Positions 1 through 6,114 are shown, counted from the first letter of the stretch. The stretch is DNA of 10,543 bases from Candidatus Bathyarchaeota archaeon (GCA_003662645.1 QMYL01000012.1:1-10543), one strand, 5' to 3'. Notes: a model not told the origin generated them from the sequence alone. Translations and numbers: made by a program.

Positions 1-84
1 AGGAAGAGAGTAGAGATCACGAATAGGGCTAGGGAGTTAGGCATACACGTACTGAACCCGGCGAAGCTTAGGGAGCTAGAATAA
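1..84 (+). CDS. rpl32e: Ribosomal protein eL32 (L32e), C-terminal end only
   Basis: The window opens inside a reading frame whose last 27 residues are visible and end in TAA at 82-84. The tail contains RARELGIHVLNPAKLRELE, which resembles the eL32 C-terminus, where a 'LGI.VLNP' motif follows a basic helix. eL32 is a large-subunit ribosomal protein found in archaea and eukaryotes. Its place directly before rpl19e and rpl18 matches the conserved archaeal spc-type order L6-L32e-L19e-L18-S5, which supports a call that rests on only 27 residues. The stop is 19 bases before the rpl19e start, so the genes are probably co-transcribed. The start lies outside the window. Confidence 0.85.
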   Translation, partial: RKRVEITNRARELGIHVLNPAKLRELE

Positions 85-91
85 ACGGGAT

Positions 92-97
92 GGAGGT
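92..97 (+). promoter_or_regulatory. Ribosome binding site deciding the GTG start of rpl19e
   Basis: GGAGGT lies six bases before the GTG at 104. It supports this start for rpl19e, although an ATG overlaps the site itself at 90 in another frame and runs into a stop after five codons. Confidence 0.8.
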
Positions 98-103
98 TTC
101 AGG

Positions 104-556
104 GTGAGCCTAAGAAGCCAACGGAGGCTTGCCGCCGAGATACTTAAGGTAGGTGTGAATAGGGTCTGGATAGACCCAGACAGGATAGAAGAGGTAGAGT
201 CAGCTATAACTAGGGAGGAGATCAGGAAGCTAATCCACGAAGGGGCTATTAGAGCCTTAAAGAAGAAGGGAATAAGCAGAGCCCGAGCTAGGATTATACA
301 CGAAAAGAAGAAGAAAGGCTTGAGGAGAGGTCCGGGGTCGAGGAGCGGAACAAGGAAGGCTAGGCTCCCGAGGAAGAGGATGTGGATGATGAGGATCAGG
401 GCTCTTAGGAGGAGGCTCCGTGAGTTGAAGAGCCGACGTCTCATAGCGGAAGGGGCATACCGCAGGCTCTACATAATGGCCAAGAGTGGAGCCTTCAAGT
501 CCATAGCCGAGATGGAGCGTTACATAGATGCCCATAACCTCTGGAGGCGGCGGTGA
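104..556 (+). CDS. rpl19e: Ribosomal protein eL19 (L19e)
   Basis: This 150-residue, very basic protein is a large-subunit ribosomal protein. The N-terminus SLRSQRRLAAEILKVGVNRVWIDP is the family signature (written here in part: LRSQRRLAAEILKVG then RVWIDP), followed by the conserved stretch around residues 60-90 with RARIIHEKKKKGLRRGPGSR, a lysine/arginine-rich rRNA-binding segment. A helical C-terminal part with RLYIMAKSGAFKS follows. Length equals the usual 145-155 residues of archaeal homologues. The start is GTG with a good GGAGGT site upstream. The stop TGA shares one base with the ATG of rpl18, so translation of the two is probably coupled. Nothing odd is seen. Confidence 0.97.
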   Translation: MSLRSQRRLAAEILKVGVNRVWIDPDRIEEVESAITREEIRKLIHEGAIRALKKKGISRARARIIHEKKKKGLRRGPGSRSGTRKARLPRKRMWMMRIRALRRRLRELKSRRLIAEGAYRRLYIMAKSGAFKSIAEMERYIDAHNLWRRR

Positions 557-1161
557 TGGCTAGGGGTCCGAGGTATAGGGTTCCATTCCGGAGGAGGAGA
601 GAGGGGAAGACAAACTACCGCCTAAGGAGGGGTTTGGTGAAGTCTGGGCTTCCAAGGCTCGTAGTTAGGGGCTCCTCCAGACATATGAACGTACAACTCA
701 TCAAGGCTAGGGTTATAGGTGACGAGGTTATAACCTCAGCCCACTCAAGGGAGCTCGTCAGGGACTATGGATGGAAGGGTGGGTGTGGAAACCTCCCGGC
801 AGCGTACCTAACCGGGTTACTGTGTGGTTATAGAGCCGTAGCTAAGGGGGTCAGGGAAGCGGTTTTAGATATAGGCCTACAGACACCATCACCCGGGGCG
901 AGAGTATTCGCAGCCCTGAAGGGGTTCCTTGATGCTGGAGGGGTCGTCCCACACGATGAGAGTGTACTACCAAGCGAGGAGAGGGTCAAAGGTCAACATA
1001 TAGCGGATTATGCCTCACAGCTATCCTCAGATCCGGAACTATACAAACGCAGATTCTCCAACTACCTAGCAAACGGCCTACCACCAGAGGAGCTACCAAA
1101 ACACTTCCTAGAAGTGAAGGATAGAATAACCTCAAGCTTCAAGGATGAAAGGGAGCTCTGA
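556..1161 (+). CDS. rpl18: Ribosomal protein uL18 (L18), 5S rRNA-binding
   Basis: Large-subunit protein that binds 5S rRNA in the central protuberance. The N-terminus MARGPRYRVPFRRRREGKTNY and the following LVKSGLPRLVVRGSSRHMNVQL are the archaeal/eukaryotic L18 (L5-like) pattern. The mid-part has TGLLCGYRA and LDIGLQTPSPGARVFAALKG, and then the family motif VPHDESVLPSEERVKGQHIA. At 201 residues it has the usual archaeal length. I chose ATG at 556 because GGAGG at 543-547 sits eight bases upstream; an in-frame GTG at 553 would add one Met and is too close to that site. It overlaps the rpl19e stop by one base. The next ribosomal gene is unusually far away (172 bases). Confidence 0.96.
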   Translation: MARGPRYRVPFRRRREGKTNYRLRRGLVKSGLPRLVVRGSSRHMNVQLIKARVIGDEVITSAHSRELVRDYGWKGGCGNLPAAYLTGLLCGYRAVAKGVREAVLDIGLQTPSPGARVFAALKGFLDAGGVVPHDESVLPSEERVKGQHIADYASQLSSDPELYKRRFSNYLANGLPPEELPKHFLEVKDRITSSFKDEREL

Positions 1162-1170
1162 GTAAAGCTC
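1153..1170 (+). terminator. Weak hairpin at the end of rpl18, possible terminator
   Basis: GAGCT (1153-1157) and AGCTC (1166-1170) can pair with an eight-base loop across the stop codon of rpl18, and pyrimidine-rich sequence follows near 1200. This is a short stem with no clear T-run at its foot, so the call is tentative. It fits the idea that the L18 transcript ends before rps5. Confidence 0.25.
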
Positions 1171-1240
1171 TAGAATCATCGATGAATATATTATGAGCGT
1201 TCTCCTTCTCCTGAAGTTGGATTCTCAGAAGCGTACAGAT

Positions 1241-1260
1241 AAGCATATAAGTTTAAATTT
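1241..1260 (+). promoter_or_regulatory. TATA-like element before rps5
   Basis: The AT-rich block AAGCATATAAGTTTAAATTT stands out from its surroundings and resembles an archaeal TATA box region. It lies about 75-90 bases before the rps5 start, so a transcript would have a leader of roughly 50 bases. It may give rps5 its own promoter, in line with the gap after rpl18. Confidence 0.45.
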
Positions 1261-1333
1261 ACTATTCATCTTGAAACCTTGAGGAGTTGAGCGTTAACCA
1301 TAATGCGTAGAGCCAAACCTTCAACGCCGGAGC

Positions 1334-1963
1334 ATGGATGGCATGGAGAGAGCTGAGGAGTGGACGCCTCGTACAAGGCTTGGAAGGATGGTCGTAGAGG
1401 GTAGAATATCAACCCTTGAGGAGGTCTTCCTTGAAGGATTCAAGATAAGAGAGCCTGAGATAGTTGATATACTCGTCCCAAACCTCCAGGAGGAGGTAAT
1501 AAACGTCGGGATAGTCCAGAAACAGACCGATGCAGGAGAGAGACTCCGCTTCAAGGCCATAGTTGCCGTCGGGAACGGAGACGGATACATAGGCCTAGGA
1601 TCAGGTAAAGCCAGACAGGTCCGAACAGCGATAGAGAAGGCCGCCGCAGACGCCAGAAGAAACATAACCATAATCAGACGGGGATGTGGAAGCTGGGAAT
1701 GCGGATGCGGACAACCCCACTCACTACCATTCCAAGTCACGGGCAAATGCGGAAGCGTAAGGATAGTACTAATCCCAGGACCAAGGGGCCTAGGCCTAGT
1801 AGCCAGCGACATCGCAAAGGTGATACTCAGACTAGCTGGGATAAAGGACTGCTGGTCAAGGAGCTACGGCTCAACTAAGACCGTACCATCCTTCGCCTAC
1901 GCCGTCTTCGACGCCCTAAAGAAGACCTACGAGATAATAACCCCTTACGACTGGGTTGGATAG
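1334..1963 (+). CDS. rps5: Ribosomal protein uS5 (S5)
   Basis: Small-subunit protein that acts in decoding accuracy and subunit architecture. The 209-residue product shows the archaeal pattern: EEWTPRTRLGRMV near the N-terminus, EPEIVD at 40-45, then the double-stranded-RNA-binding-like domain (about 50-115) with FKAIVAVGNGDGYIGLGSGKA. The archaeal/eukaryotic insert GCGSWECGCGQPHSLPF follows at about 118-133, and the C-terminal domain contains GPRGLGLVASDIAKVILRLAG and DCWSRSYGST (146-181). ATG at 1334 has only a weak upstream site (CCGGAG); ATG at 1343 (MERAEEW) is a plausible alternative. Archaeal rps5 normally leads into rpl30 and rpl15, but here the next gene is unrelated. Confidence 0.96.
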   Translation: MDGMERAEEWTPRTRLGRMVVEGRISTLEEVFLEGFKIREPEIVDILVPNLQEEVINVGIVQKQTDAGERLRFKAIVAVGNGDGYIGLGSGKARQVRTAIEKAAADARRNITIIRRGCGSWECGCGQPHSLPFQVTGKCGSVRIVLIPGPRGLGLVASDIAKVILRLAGIKDCWSRSYGSTKTVPSFAYAVFDALKKTYEIITPYDWVG

Positions 1964-1994
1964 CCCTTCAGCTCCAAGGTGTAAGGAGCTCGAG

Positions 1995-2507
1995 ATGAAC
2001 CGGAATAGAGAGGATTCAACAAAGGTTAATGTCCAAGGCTTTTTAAGAGAGACAAGCCTCTTGGAGGTTGTTTCAAAGATATTTAGTGAGGAAAGAGTCG
2101 TCCTCGCATCAAACCTGCCGCCTGGTGTTGAGAGGGTTGAGAGGGTAACCGTTGAGGCCGTCAGAATAAAGCTTAGCGAGAAGGTTGATGAGGATCTCCT
2201 TTCATCTATAGCTAGGGAGGAGGGGTATCAGGTTGTTAAGGGAGAATTCTCGCTTAGGGTATTGAGGAGAGGAGCAATTATAGCTAGAGTTGGAAGTAGA
2301 TCAGATCCGGATGGGAGCTTCGACTTATACGTATACCCCATCCCGCCCAAACTGGATGGATTAAGCATATATAGGAGAATCCTAGCGGAGCGTGAGGGTG
2401 TGGTGGATCCAAAAACCGGTAAGATTAATCTTGAGAAGTTCTACGATTTCAACATGGGCATCATAAGGCTCGTGAACAAGTATTTAAAGAGAAAACTAAC
2501 CAAATGA
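1995..2507 (+). CDS. Unrecognised conserved-looking archaeal protein
   Basis: I do not recognise this 170-residue protein. It has no signal peptide and no membrane segment. The sequence looks like a soluble alpha/beta protein: a helical start (FLRETSLLEVVSKIFSEE), alternating hydrophobic segments up to about residue 110 with RVTVEAVRIKL and FSLRVLRRGAIIARVGSR, then DLYVYPIPPKLDG and a helical, basic C-terminus ending LVNKYLKRKLTK. I chose ATG 1995 because AAGGAGCT at 1983-1990 is a good ribosome binding site just upstream; an in-frame TTG at 1956 would overlap the end of rps5. It begins 31 bases after the rps5 stop, so it is probably co-transcribed with it, in the position where L30 is expected. 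Its sequence does not resemble L30. Codon use is like the ribosomal genes (AGG, GAG, ATA rich). Confidence 0.8.
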   Translation: MNRNREDSTKVNVQGFLRETSLLEVVSKIFSEERVVLASNLPPGVERVERVTVEAVRIKLSEKVDEDLLSSIAREEGYQVVKGEFSLRVLRRGAIIARVGSRSDPDGSFDLYVYPIPPKLDGLSIYRRILAEREGVVDPKTGKINLEKFYDFNMGIIRLVNKYLKRKLTK

Positions 2508-2767
2508 TCCATATCTCAGAAATCTCGGGGGAGTGTTGGTGAATTGGTTGATGTAACAGTTCTAGGAGTATTTGTGGCCTCTAAAGCTGAGGGCCTAGAT
2601 GATGGGGAGGCCCTCGAGAGCGAACCTCACCGGAGCCTTGAAGGCCGCTAAGCCTGAGACCAGGGGTAGCCAACGAGGAGCGAGCTTGAGAAGTACTTGA
2701 GACTCATCAGGGAGCTAAAAAGTGATGGGTAAATCGCCGTGAGCCTAAATCTTCCATATAATAATTA
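2508..2767 (+). pseudogene. Decayed coding remnant between two converging genes
   Basis: No intact gene is present, but short coding-like pieces follow one another in different frames. The frame 2544-2651 reads VTVLGVFVASKAEGLDDGEALE and then stops; a shifted frame over 2610-2680 reads ANLTGALKAAKPETRG; a third frame ends at 2730-2732 with ELEKYLRLIRELKSDG. Joined, they would make one small protein of about 60 residues, which suggests a gene that has gathered frameshifts. The product is not recognised. A TTG start at 2544 follows a purine-rich stretch (GGGGGAG, 2527-2533). It may alternatively be ordinary intergenic sequence. Confidence 0.35.
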
Positions 2768-4017
2768 TCAGCTTCTTCTGTAGTAGTTTAGAACCTTGTG
2801 GAGGGCTGTTGATATATCCTCCACGTCCTCCCTAGTGAAGTATTCGTTGCACGGTAATGTTATGAGCTGGCTCAGTATCCTCTCAGCCTCTGGGCATAGT
2901 CCTTCCCCATATTTAACATCCCTGCCGTACATTGGGCAGCACCATGGGCAGCATGTTCCGCCGTATCCCCTCCTCTCGGCGAAGACTAGGGTCTTGTACA
3001 TTGGGATTCCGGTGTAGCTGGCTGAGGCTGGTATGCCCTCAGCCCTTAGGCCTCGGCGATCTCGCTTAATTCGGCCTTGAACTCTGATGCGTCGATTCTG
3101 ATTGGGTAGAGCCAGTAGGAGTGTTTGCAACCCTTCGGGACCGTCGGCGGGGTTACCCCTTCGATGTCGCTTATCTCCTTAGTTAACGCGTCGGCTACCG
3201 CCCTCCTCCTCTCCACAACCCACCTAACCTTTCTAAGTTGGGCCCGTGCGACTGCCCCCTGAAGCTCGGTCATCCTGTAATTGAAGCCTAACATGTGATA
3301 CATCCTAGCTCCCTTGACTGTTCTGTCCCATCCCTTATCCATGAAGAACCTCGCCTTCCTCGCGAGTTCGTCGTCGTTGGTTACGGTTATCCCTCCATCC
3401 CCCGTGAACATGTGTTTGGATTGCTGCATGCTGAAGCATCCGACGTCGCCTATCGTCCCTACCAATCTACCCTTGTACTCAGCTAGGTAGGCTTGGGCGC
3501 AGTCCTCTATGAGGTATATCCCCCTCTCCTCAGCTATCTCCCTCAGGGGGTCCATGTCGCAGGGCAGCCCGAAGAGGTGGACCGCTATTATCGCCTTCGT
3601 CTTGTCCGTTATCCTCCTCTCCACATCCTCTGGGTTTAGGTTGTATGTATATGGATCCAGATCGGCGAAGATCGGTATCGCGTTCTGTCCGAGGATCGCT
3701 ATCATCGTTCCCATATCGGTTATTGGAGTCGTTATAACATCCGCTCCCGGACCTAGACCTATCGCGCCCGTAGCTACATGCAGAGCTGCTGTCCCCGAGG
3801 TTGAGGCTACTGCATGCTTTACGCCCAAGAACTCGGCGAACTCCTCCTCGAATGTTGAGACCATCCTACCGGAGTACCTAAACAAGGAGCCGCTCACGAT
3901 AACCTCCCTAAGCAGCCTAAGCTCCTCCTCGCCGATGTTCCTACCGGACTTGTCGCTGATTGTTGGCAGAGGTTTCTTCCTAACAGGTTCCCCACCGAAG
4001 AGAGCAAGCCTCTCCAA
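2768..4017 (-). pseudogene. DegT/DnrJ/EryC1 family PLP aminotransferase, interrupted by a one-base frameshift
   Basis: Sugar-type aminotransferases of this family move an amino group from glutamate or glutamine to a keto-sugar nucleotide or cyclitol with PLP. Seen here: start region MERLALFGGEPVR, phosphate-binding STSGTAAL at about 73-80, VHLFGLPCD, the Asp that contacts the pyridine ring in IEDCAQAY (about 172), and the PLP lysine in QQSKHMFTGDGG (about 201). The C-terminal part has CPWCCPMYGRDVKY and GLCPEAERI. The first frame stops at 3046-3048, right after SEIAEA; the next frame continues LRAEGIPASASYTGIPMYK to the stop at 2768. One C is missing in a GCC-CTA context near 3049-3051. Repaired length is about 416 residues, normal for the family. 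TTG at 4017 is preferred because GGAGG at 4025-4029 lies seven bases upstream; another TTG is at 4035. The break may be a sequencing error or a real mutation. The exact substrate cannot be told. Confidence 0.85.
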
Positions 4018-4208
4018 GATAGGGCCTCCAGTCAAGGAGGCTTTGAGATGATTCCTTGTAATAAGCCTTTCCTAAGGGTACTAGAACGCTGTTGAGGTAT
4101 GTTTTTTGTTGTTTCGGGGTGCCTTACTCCTCTAGGAGGCTGGGATGTCCAGCGTAACCATCGTTTCGGTTGCATAAGGTTTAGGGCTGTATCACGTATA
4201 TGGCTGGT

Positions 4209-4403
4209 TTAAGCTATAGGGATATGACTGAGAGGATTGTTTAATCCTAGTTTAATCCCGGCCAAGCCGCCATCTACTATCGGATTGAGAATACCAAACA
4301 CTAAAAGACCGCCAACAAAACTTACTTTAACAATATCAAGATAAACAAACAGAGGGAATGCGTATAATGACCAATACATAATCCTATGAAGAAGGACGTT
4401 CAT
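4209..4403 (-). CDS. Possible small hydrophobic protein, not recognised
   Basis: A 64-residue frame with one or two possible membrane segments: SLYAFPLFVYLDIVKVSF and VGGLLVFGILNPIVDGGLAGI, followed by a polar tail LNNPLSHIPIA. Starts are possible at ATG 4403 or at the second Met (MYWSLY, ninth residue). No clear ribosome binding site is visible. It is AT-rich compared with neighbours, which fits a transferred element gene, but AT-rich DNA also yields chance hydrophobic frames. I have no function for it. Confidence 0.25.
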   Translation of the reverse strand: MNVLLHRIMYWSLYAFPLFVYLDIVKVSFVGGLLVFGILNPIVDGGLAGIKLGLNNPLSHIPIA

Positions 4404-4478
4404 AGAGTGAAAAGACTAGAAACATTCATAGAATTTGAACGAGAAATACACGACCTCAACAAAGACGAGAAGCCATAA
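4386..4478 (+). CDS. Possible 30-residue polar peptide or gene fragment
   Basis: ATG at 4386 opens a 30-residue frame, MKKDVHRVKRLETFIEFE followed by REIHDLNKDEKP, ending in TAA at 4476-4478. The sequence is charged and helix-like, unlike random translation, and AT-rich sequence lies upstream. It overlaps the start of the opposite-strand hydrophobic frame. It may be the end of a lost gene (for instance from an integrated element) or chance. Confidence 0.2.
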   Translation: MKKDVHRVKRLETFIEFEREIHDLNKDEKP

Positions 4479-4501
4479 ATAGCCAGAGATAACCTAAAAG
4501 A

Positions 4502-4523
4502 TGGTGGAGGAGATTTGAACCCG
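4502..4523 (-). repeat. tRNA 3'-end fragment directly behind tRNA-Ser
   Basis: On the minus strand this piece reads CGGGTTCAAATC then TCCTCCACCA. It repeats GGGTTCAAATC, the T-loop core of the adjacent tRNA-Ser, and ends in CCACCA like a tRNA tail, but the T-stem does not pair and about five bases are missing. It starts six bases after the CCA of the intact gene, in the same orientation. Duplicated tRNA 3' ends are left when an integrase inserts an element into a tRNA gene, so this may be a decayed attachment site. Confidence 0.5.
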
Positions 4524-4529
4524 AGAATG

Positions 4530-4678
4530 TGGCGCCGGGGGTGGGATTTGAACCCACGCGGCCCCGAGGGGCCACAGGCTCTCCCTCTCCTCTTCGGCTC
4601 CAGGCTTGGGCCCCCTCTTTCCTTTGTTGGGTCTGCTCCCTACCGGATTTCCCGCCTTTAGCTCTAGGAGACCCCGGC
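4530..4678 (-). tRNA. tRNA-Ser (probably GGA anticodon) with about three introns
   Basis: The acceptor stem GCCGGGG/CCCCGGC is perfect, the discriminator base is G as in archaeal tRNA-Ser, and CCA is encoded. The T-arm is GTGGG-TTCAAAT-CCCAC and the long variable arm GGCCCC-TC-GGGGCC marks a class II tRNA. The gene is 149 bases, about 60 too long. Removing 4648-4663 (D-loop), 4606-4632 (between positions 29 and 30) and about 17 bases near 4581-4597 (anticodon loop) leaves about 89. That product has a D-stem, a perfect anticodon stem CAGGC/GCCTG and the loop CTGGAGA with anticodon GGA (4601-4599). The first two introns fit bulge-helix-bulge folds: TCCT/GGGA with cuts AG|A and AA|T, and GAGC/GCCC (one mismatch) with cuts AG|A and AA|G. 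The third intron's ends are ambiguous and its fold is poor. The gene follows the cbf5 stop by 36 bases. Confidence 0.88.
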
Positions 4679-4704
4679 CTCCATATCTCTGATTTTATCG
4701 GTGT

Positions 4705-4712
4705 GTTTTAAG
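4705..4712 (-). promoter_or_regulatory. TATA-like element of tRNA-Ser
   Basis: CTTAAAAC on the minus strand lies about 27-34 bases before the first base of tRNA-Ser, the usual archaeal TATA distance, and just behind the cbf5 stop codon. A second AT-rich patch (GATAAAATC, 4691-4699) is closer than usual. Confidence 0.4.
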
Positions 4713-4714
4713 GG

Positions 4715-5755
4715 TTACTCTTCTCTTTTCTTTCTGCGCCACATCTTTGGGTATGTTCCCTTCGGCATCAGGACTCTCGTGTTCTTTGCCACTATTCCGT
4801 GGTTCATTTCGAGTATATTCTCTGTTGTGGTTGTTGCTTTCGCTAGGGCTACGGCTTCGCCCTTCAGGGTTAGTATCGCTATGGTCTCCTTTGGTTTTAT
4901 CCCTGTCTCGACTGCGACCACCCCTGGGGCCGTTAGGTGGGCTCCGTGGCAGATCGCGTCTACGGCTGAGTCCCTTATGTATACCTTCGGTGTCAGCTCT
5001 AAAGCCCTCTCCATCGGGAGTATGGCCCTCCTTATGAGGGAATCTTCACCCGTCTCTCTCCACCTCTCGTATAGGTATGCCAAGTCGTGGAGGGTTATGC
5101 TACCCTCCTCTGTGAATGGCCCAGCCCTCGTTCTCCTCAACTCGTGCATGTGCGCACCGCATCCCAGGACCTCCCCGACGTCGTGTATCAACTTCCTCAC
5201 GTAGGTTCCAGCCTCGCATCCTATCCTCAATAGGACATTTCTCCCCTCCATCTCCATCATGTCTATGTAGTAGACCCTCCTAACCCTCAACCTCCTCTTA
5301 ACTGAGGCCCTCAAGGGAGGCCTCTGGTAGATTGGGCCTTGGAACTCCTCAAGGGCTGTCTTGACCCTCTCCTCAGGAACCTCCGAGTGGAGCTTCATCA
5401 CACAGATGTACTCCTTCCCAGCCCTCAGTAGAACCTGTATAACCTTAACGGCCTCCCTTAGGGCTATCGGTAGGACGCCGGTCACCTTCGGATCTCCCCA
5501 GCCCTTTCAGGTTTTTCGGGCTTCTAGGGTTCCGCCGTGACCGGCATGCTCTATCTGTAGTATTCTCTTTATCCAGGCCGTTATCTCATGGCTTGTTGGG
5601 CCTGGGGGTTTGTCGAGGTTTATCACGCCGAACTTGAGAAGCTCTTCTACCGGTCTCTCCTCTGGTTTATGTCCGTACTTTGGGTCAGTCTCCGCATCCG
5701 CTTTGATTATGAGTTCCCTCTTTACCTCCCATGGAGCTGTTAACTTCCGCATCAC
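4715..5755 (-). CDS. cbf5: Cbf5 (TruB-family) tRNA/rRNA pseudouridine synthase, spliced gene
   Basis: Catalytic subunit of the archaeal H/ACA ribonucleoprotein, which converts uridine to pseudouridine in rRNA guided by small RNAs; it can also modify tRNA position 55. The coding sequence is complement(join(4715..5493,5524..5755)), giving 336 residues, normal for archaeal Cbf5. Exon 1 carries the N-terminal extension, LKFGVINLDKPPGPTSHE (about 40-57) and HAGHGGTL. Exon 2 completes DPKVTGVLP; the catalytic Asp is residue 78. It then contains AGKEYICVMKLH, GPIYQRPP, a second active-site region CEAGTYVRKLIHDVG and a C-terminal PUA domain (from about 250, with VYIRDSAVDAICHGAHL and TRVLMPKGTYPKMWRRKKREE). 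Unspliced, an in-frame TGA at 5507-5509 ends the protein at 82 residues. Starts are GTG 5755 or ATG 5752, with GGAG at 5762-5765. rpl14e lies 62 bases upstream, as in many archaea, and tRNA-Ser follows. Confidence 0.95.
5494..5523 (-). other. 30-base bulge-helix-bulge intron in cbf5
   Basis: The 5' side reads CGGA-A-CCCT-AGA-AGCCC and the 3' side GGGCT-GGGG-AGA-TCCG. AGCCC/GGGCT form the inner helix with a 13-base loop, CCCT/GGGG the four-pair central helix, CGGA/TCCG the outer helix (one extra A), and each side has a three-base AGA bulge. Cutting AG|A on both sides and joining gives CTA-GAT-CCG (Leu-Asp-Pro), exactly the family motif GGTLDP. The intron lies in phase 1 of the catalytic Asp codon. 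Introns in archaeal cbf5 removed by the tRNA-splicing endonuclease are known from Crenarchaeota. Confidence 0.93.
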
Positions 5756-5790
5756 CTACTTCTCCTACGAATAAGGAGATCATACTTCCA

Positions 5791-5800
5791 CGATAATAAA
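5791..5800 (-). promoter_or_regulatory. TATA-like element before cbf5
   Basis: TTTATTATCG on the minus strand lies in the 62-base gap between rpl14e and cbf5, about 40 bases before the start. It may give cbf5 its own promoter, leaving a leader of about 10-20 bases that holds the GGAG site. Confidence 0.35.
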
Positions 5801-5817
5801 TGGTGGTGTGAGGTTTG

Positions 5818-6114
5818 TCACCTCCCTCCTTTCTCCCCAGCCTCTTCGAGTTTCTCCTCAGGCGCCTCGATCTCACCCGCCTCGGCTAGGGCCTTTATGA
5901 CCTCCTCATCGGCAGCCCTCCTTCGGATCTTTATCTTCTTCTCTGTCGGTTTGAGGTGTTTTATATTCGCCCTCCTCCTTTTAACCCCTGTTATACTCTT
6001 CGGGCCAGTAACGAGGACGAAGTTCTTGTCGATTATGTCGACTATCACGCAGCGCCTCCCAGCCTCCCGGCCGGCCACCTTAACACAGATCCTACCAACC
6101 TCGATCGCTGGCAA
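5818..6114 (-). CDS. rpl14e: Ribosomal protein eL14 (L14e)
   Basis: Large-subunit ribosomal protein with an SH3-like KOW fold near the N-terminus. Seen: [37 protein letters not shown] and [16 protein letters not shown], the archaeal L14e pattern, then a basic stretch [14 protein letters not shown] and an acidic-helical C-terminus rich in Glu. I place the start at TTG 6114 because AGGAGGA (6123-6129) lies eight bases upstream and the family begins at this point; this gives 98 residues, the usual size. The frame stays open upstream to 6207, but that extension ([18 protein letters not shown]) has no family similarity and covers the probable promoter. The gene is followed by cbf5, a frequent archaeal pairing. 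Confidence 0.94.
   Translation of the reverse strand: MPAIEVGRICVKVAGREAGRRCVIVDIIDKNFVLVTGPKSITGVKRRRANIKHLKPTEKKIKIRRRAADEEVIKALAEAGEIEAPEEKLEEAGEKGGR

Larger units (their letters stand above)
4018..4529. other. AT-rich, gene-poor stretch between the aminotransferase and tRNA-Ser
   Basis: About 510 bases without a firm gene. From 4018 to 4208 I see only the upstream region of the aminotransferase, with a T-rich run at 4100-4107 and a small inverted repeat CTCCT-CT-AGGAG near 4126-4138. From about 4200 the base composition becomes clearly more AT-rich than the flanks, and two small open frames on opposite strands appear (listed separately). A fragment of a tRNA 3' end closes the region at 4502-4523. 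The composition and the tRNA fragment suggest remains of an integrated element. Confidence 0.5.

Noticed and set aside
257..535. Long opposite-strand frames over the ribosomal genes
   Set aside because: They are shadows of strongly supported genes, with low-complexity Pro/Ser/Leu translations.
553..558. GTG 553 as the rpl18 start
   Set aside because: It is too close to the ribosome binding site and gives a double Met; ATG 556 has the right spacing and the family N-terminus.
1303..1356. Short frame MRRAKPSTPEHGWHGES overlapping the rps5 start, as a leader peptide
   Set aside because: Only 17 residues, no similarity and no good ribosome binding site; probably chance.
1956..1994. TTG 1956 as start of the gene behind rps5
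   Set aside because: It overlaps rps5, has no ribosome binding site, and the added residues look unnatural; ATG 1995 has AAGGAGCT upstream.
3509..4051. 180-residue plus-strand frame over the aminotransferase
   Set aside because: The opposite strand carries clear family motifs of the aminotransferase; this frame has none.
4530..4678. tRNA-Leu instead of tRNA-Ser
   Set aside because: The discriminator base is G, and the only anticodon after a U in a fitting loop is GGA; Leu would need A73.
4715..5755. Reading cbf5 as a pseudogene or as two separate genes
   Set aside because: Both parts are in the same frame, and a bulge-helix-bulge intron of 30 bases explains the TGA and restores the exact active-site motif.
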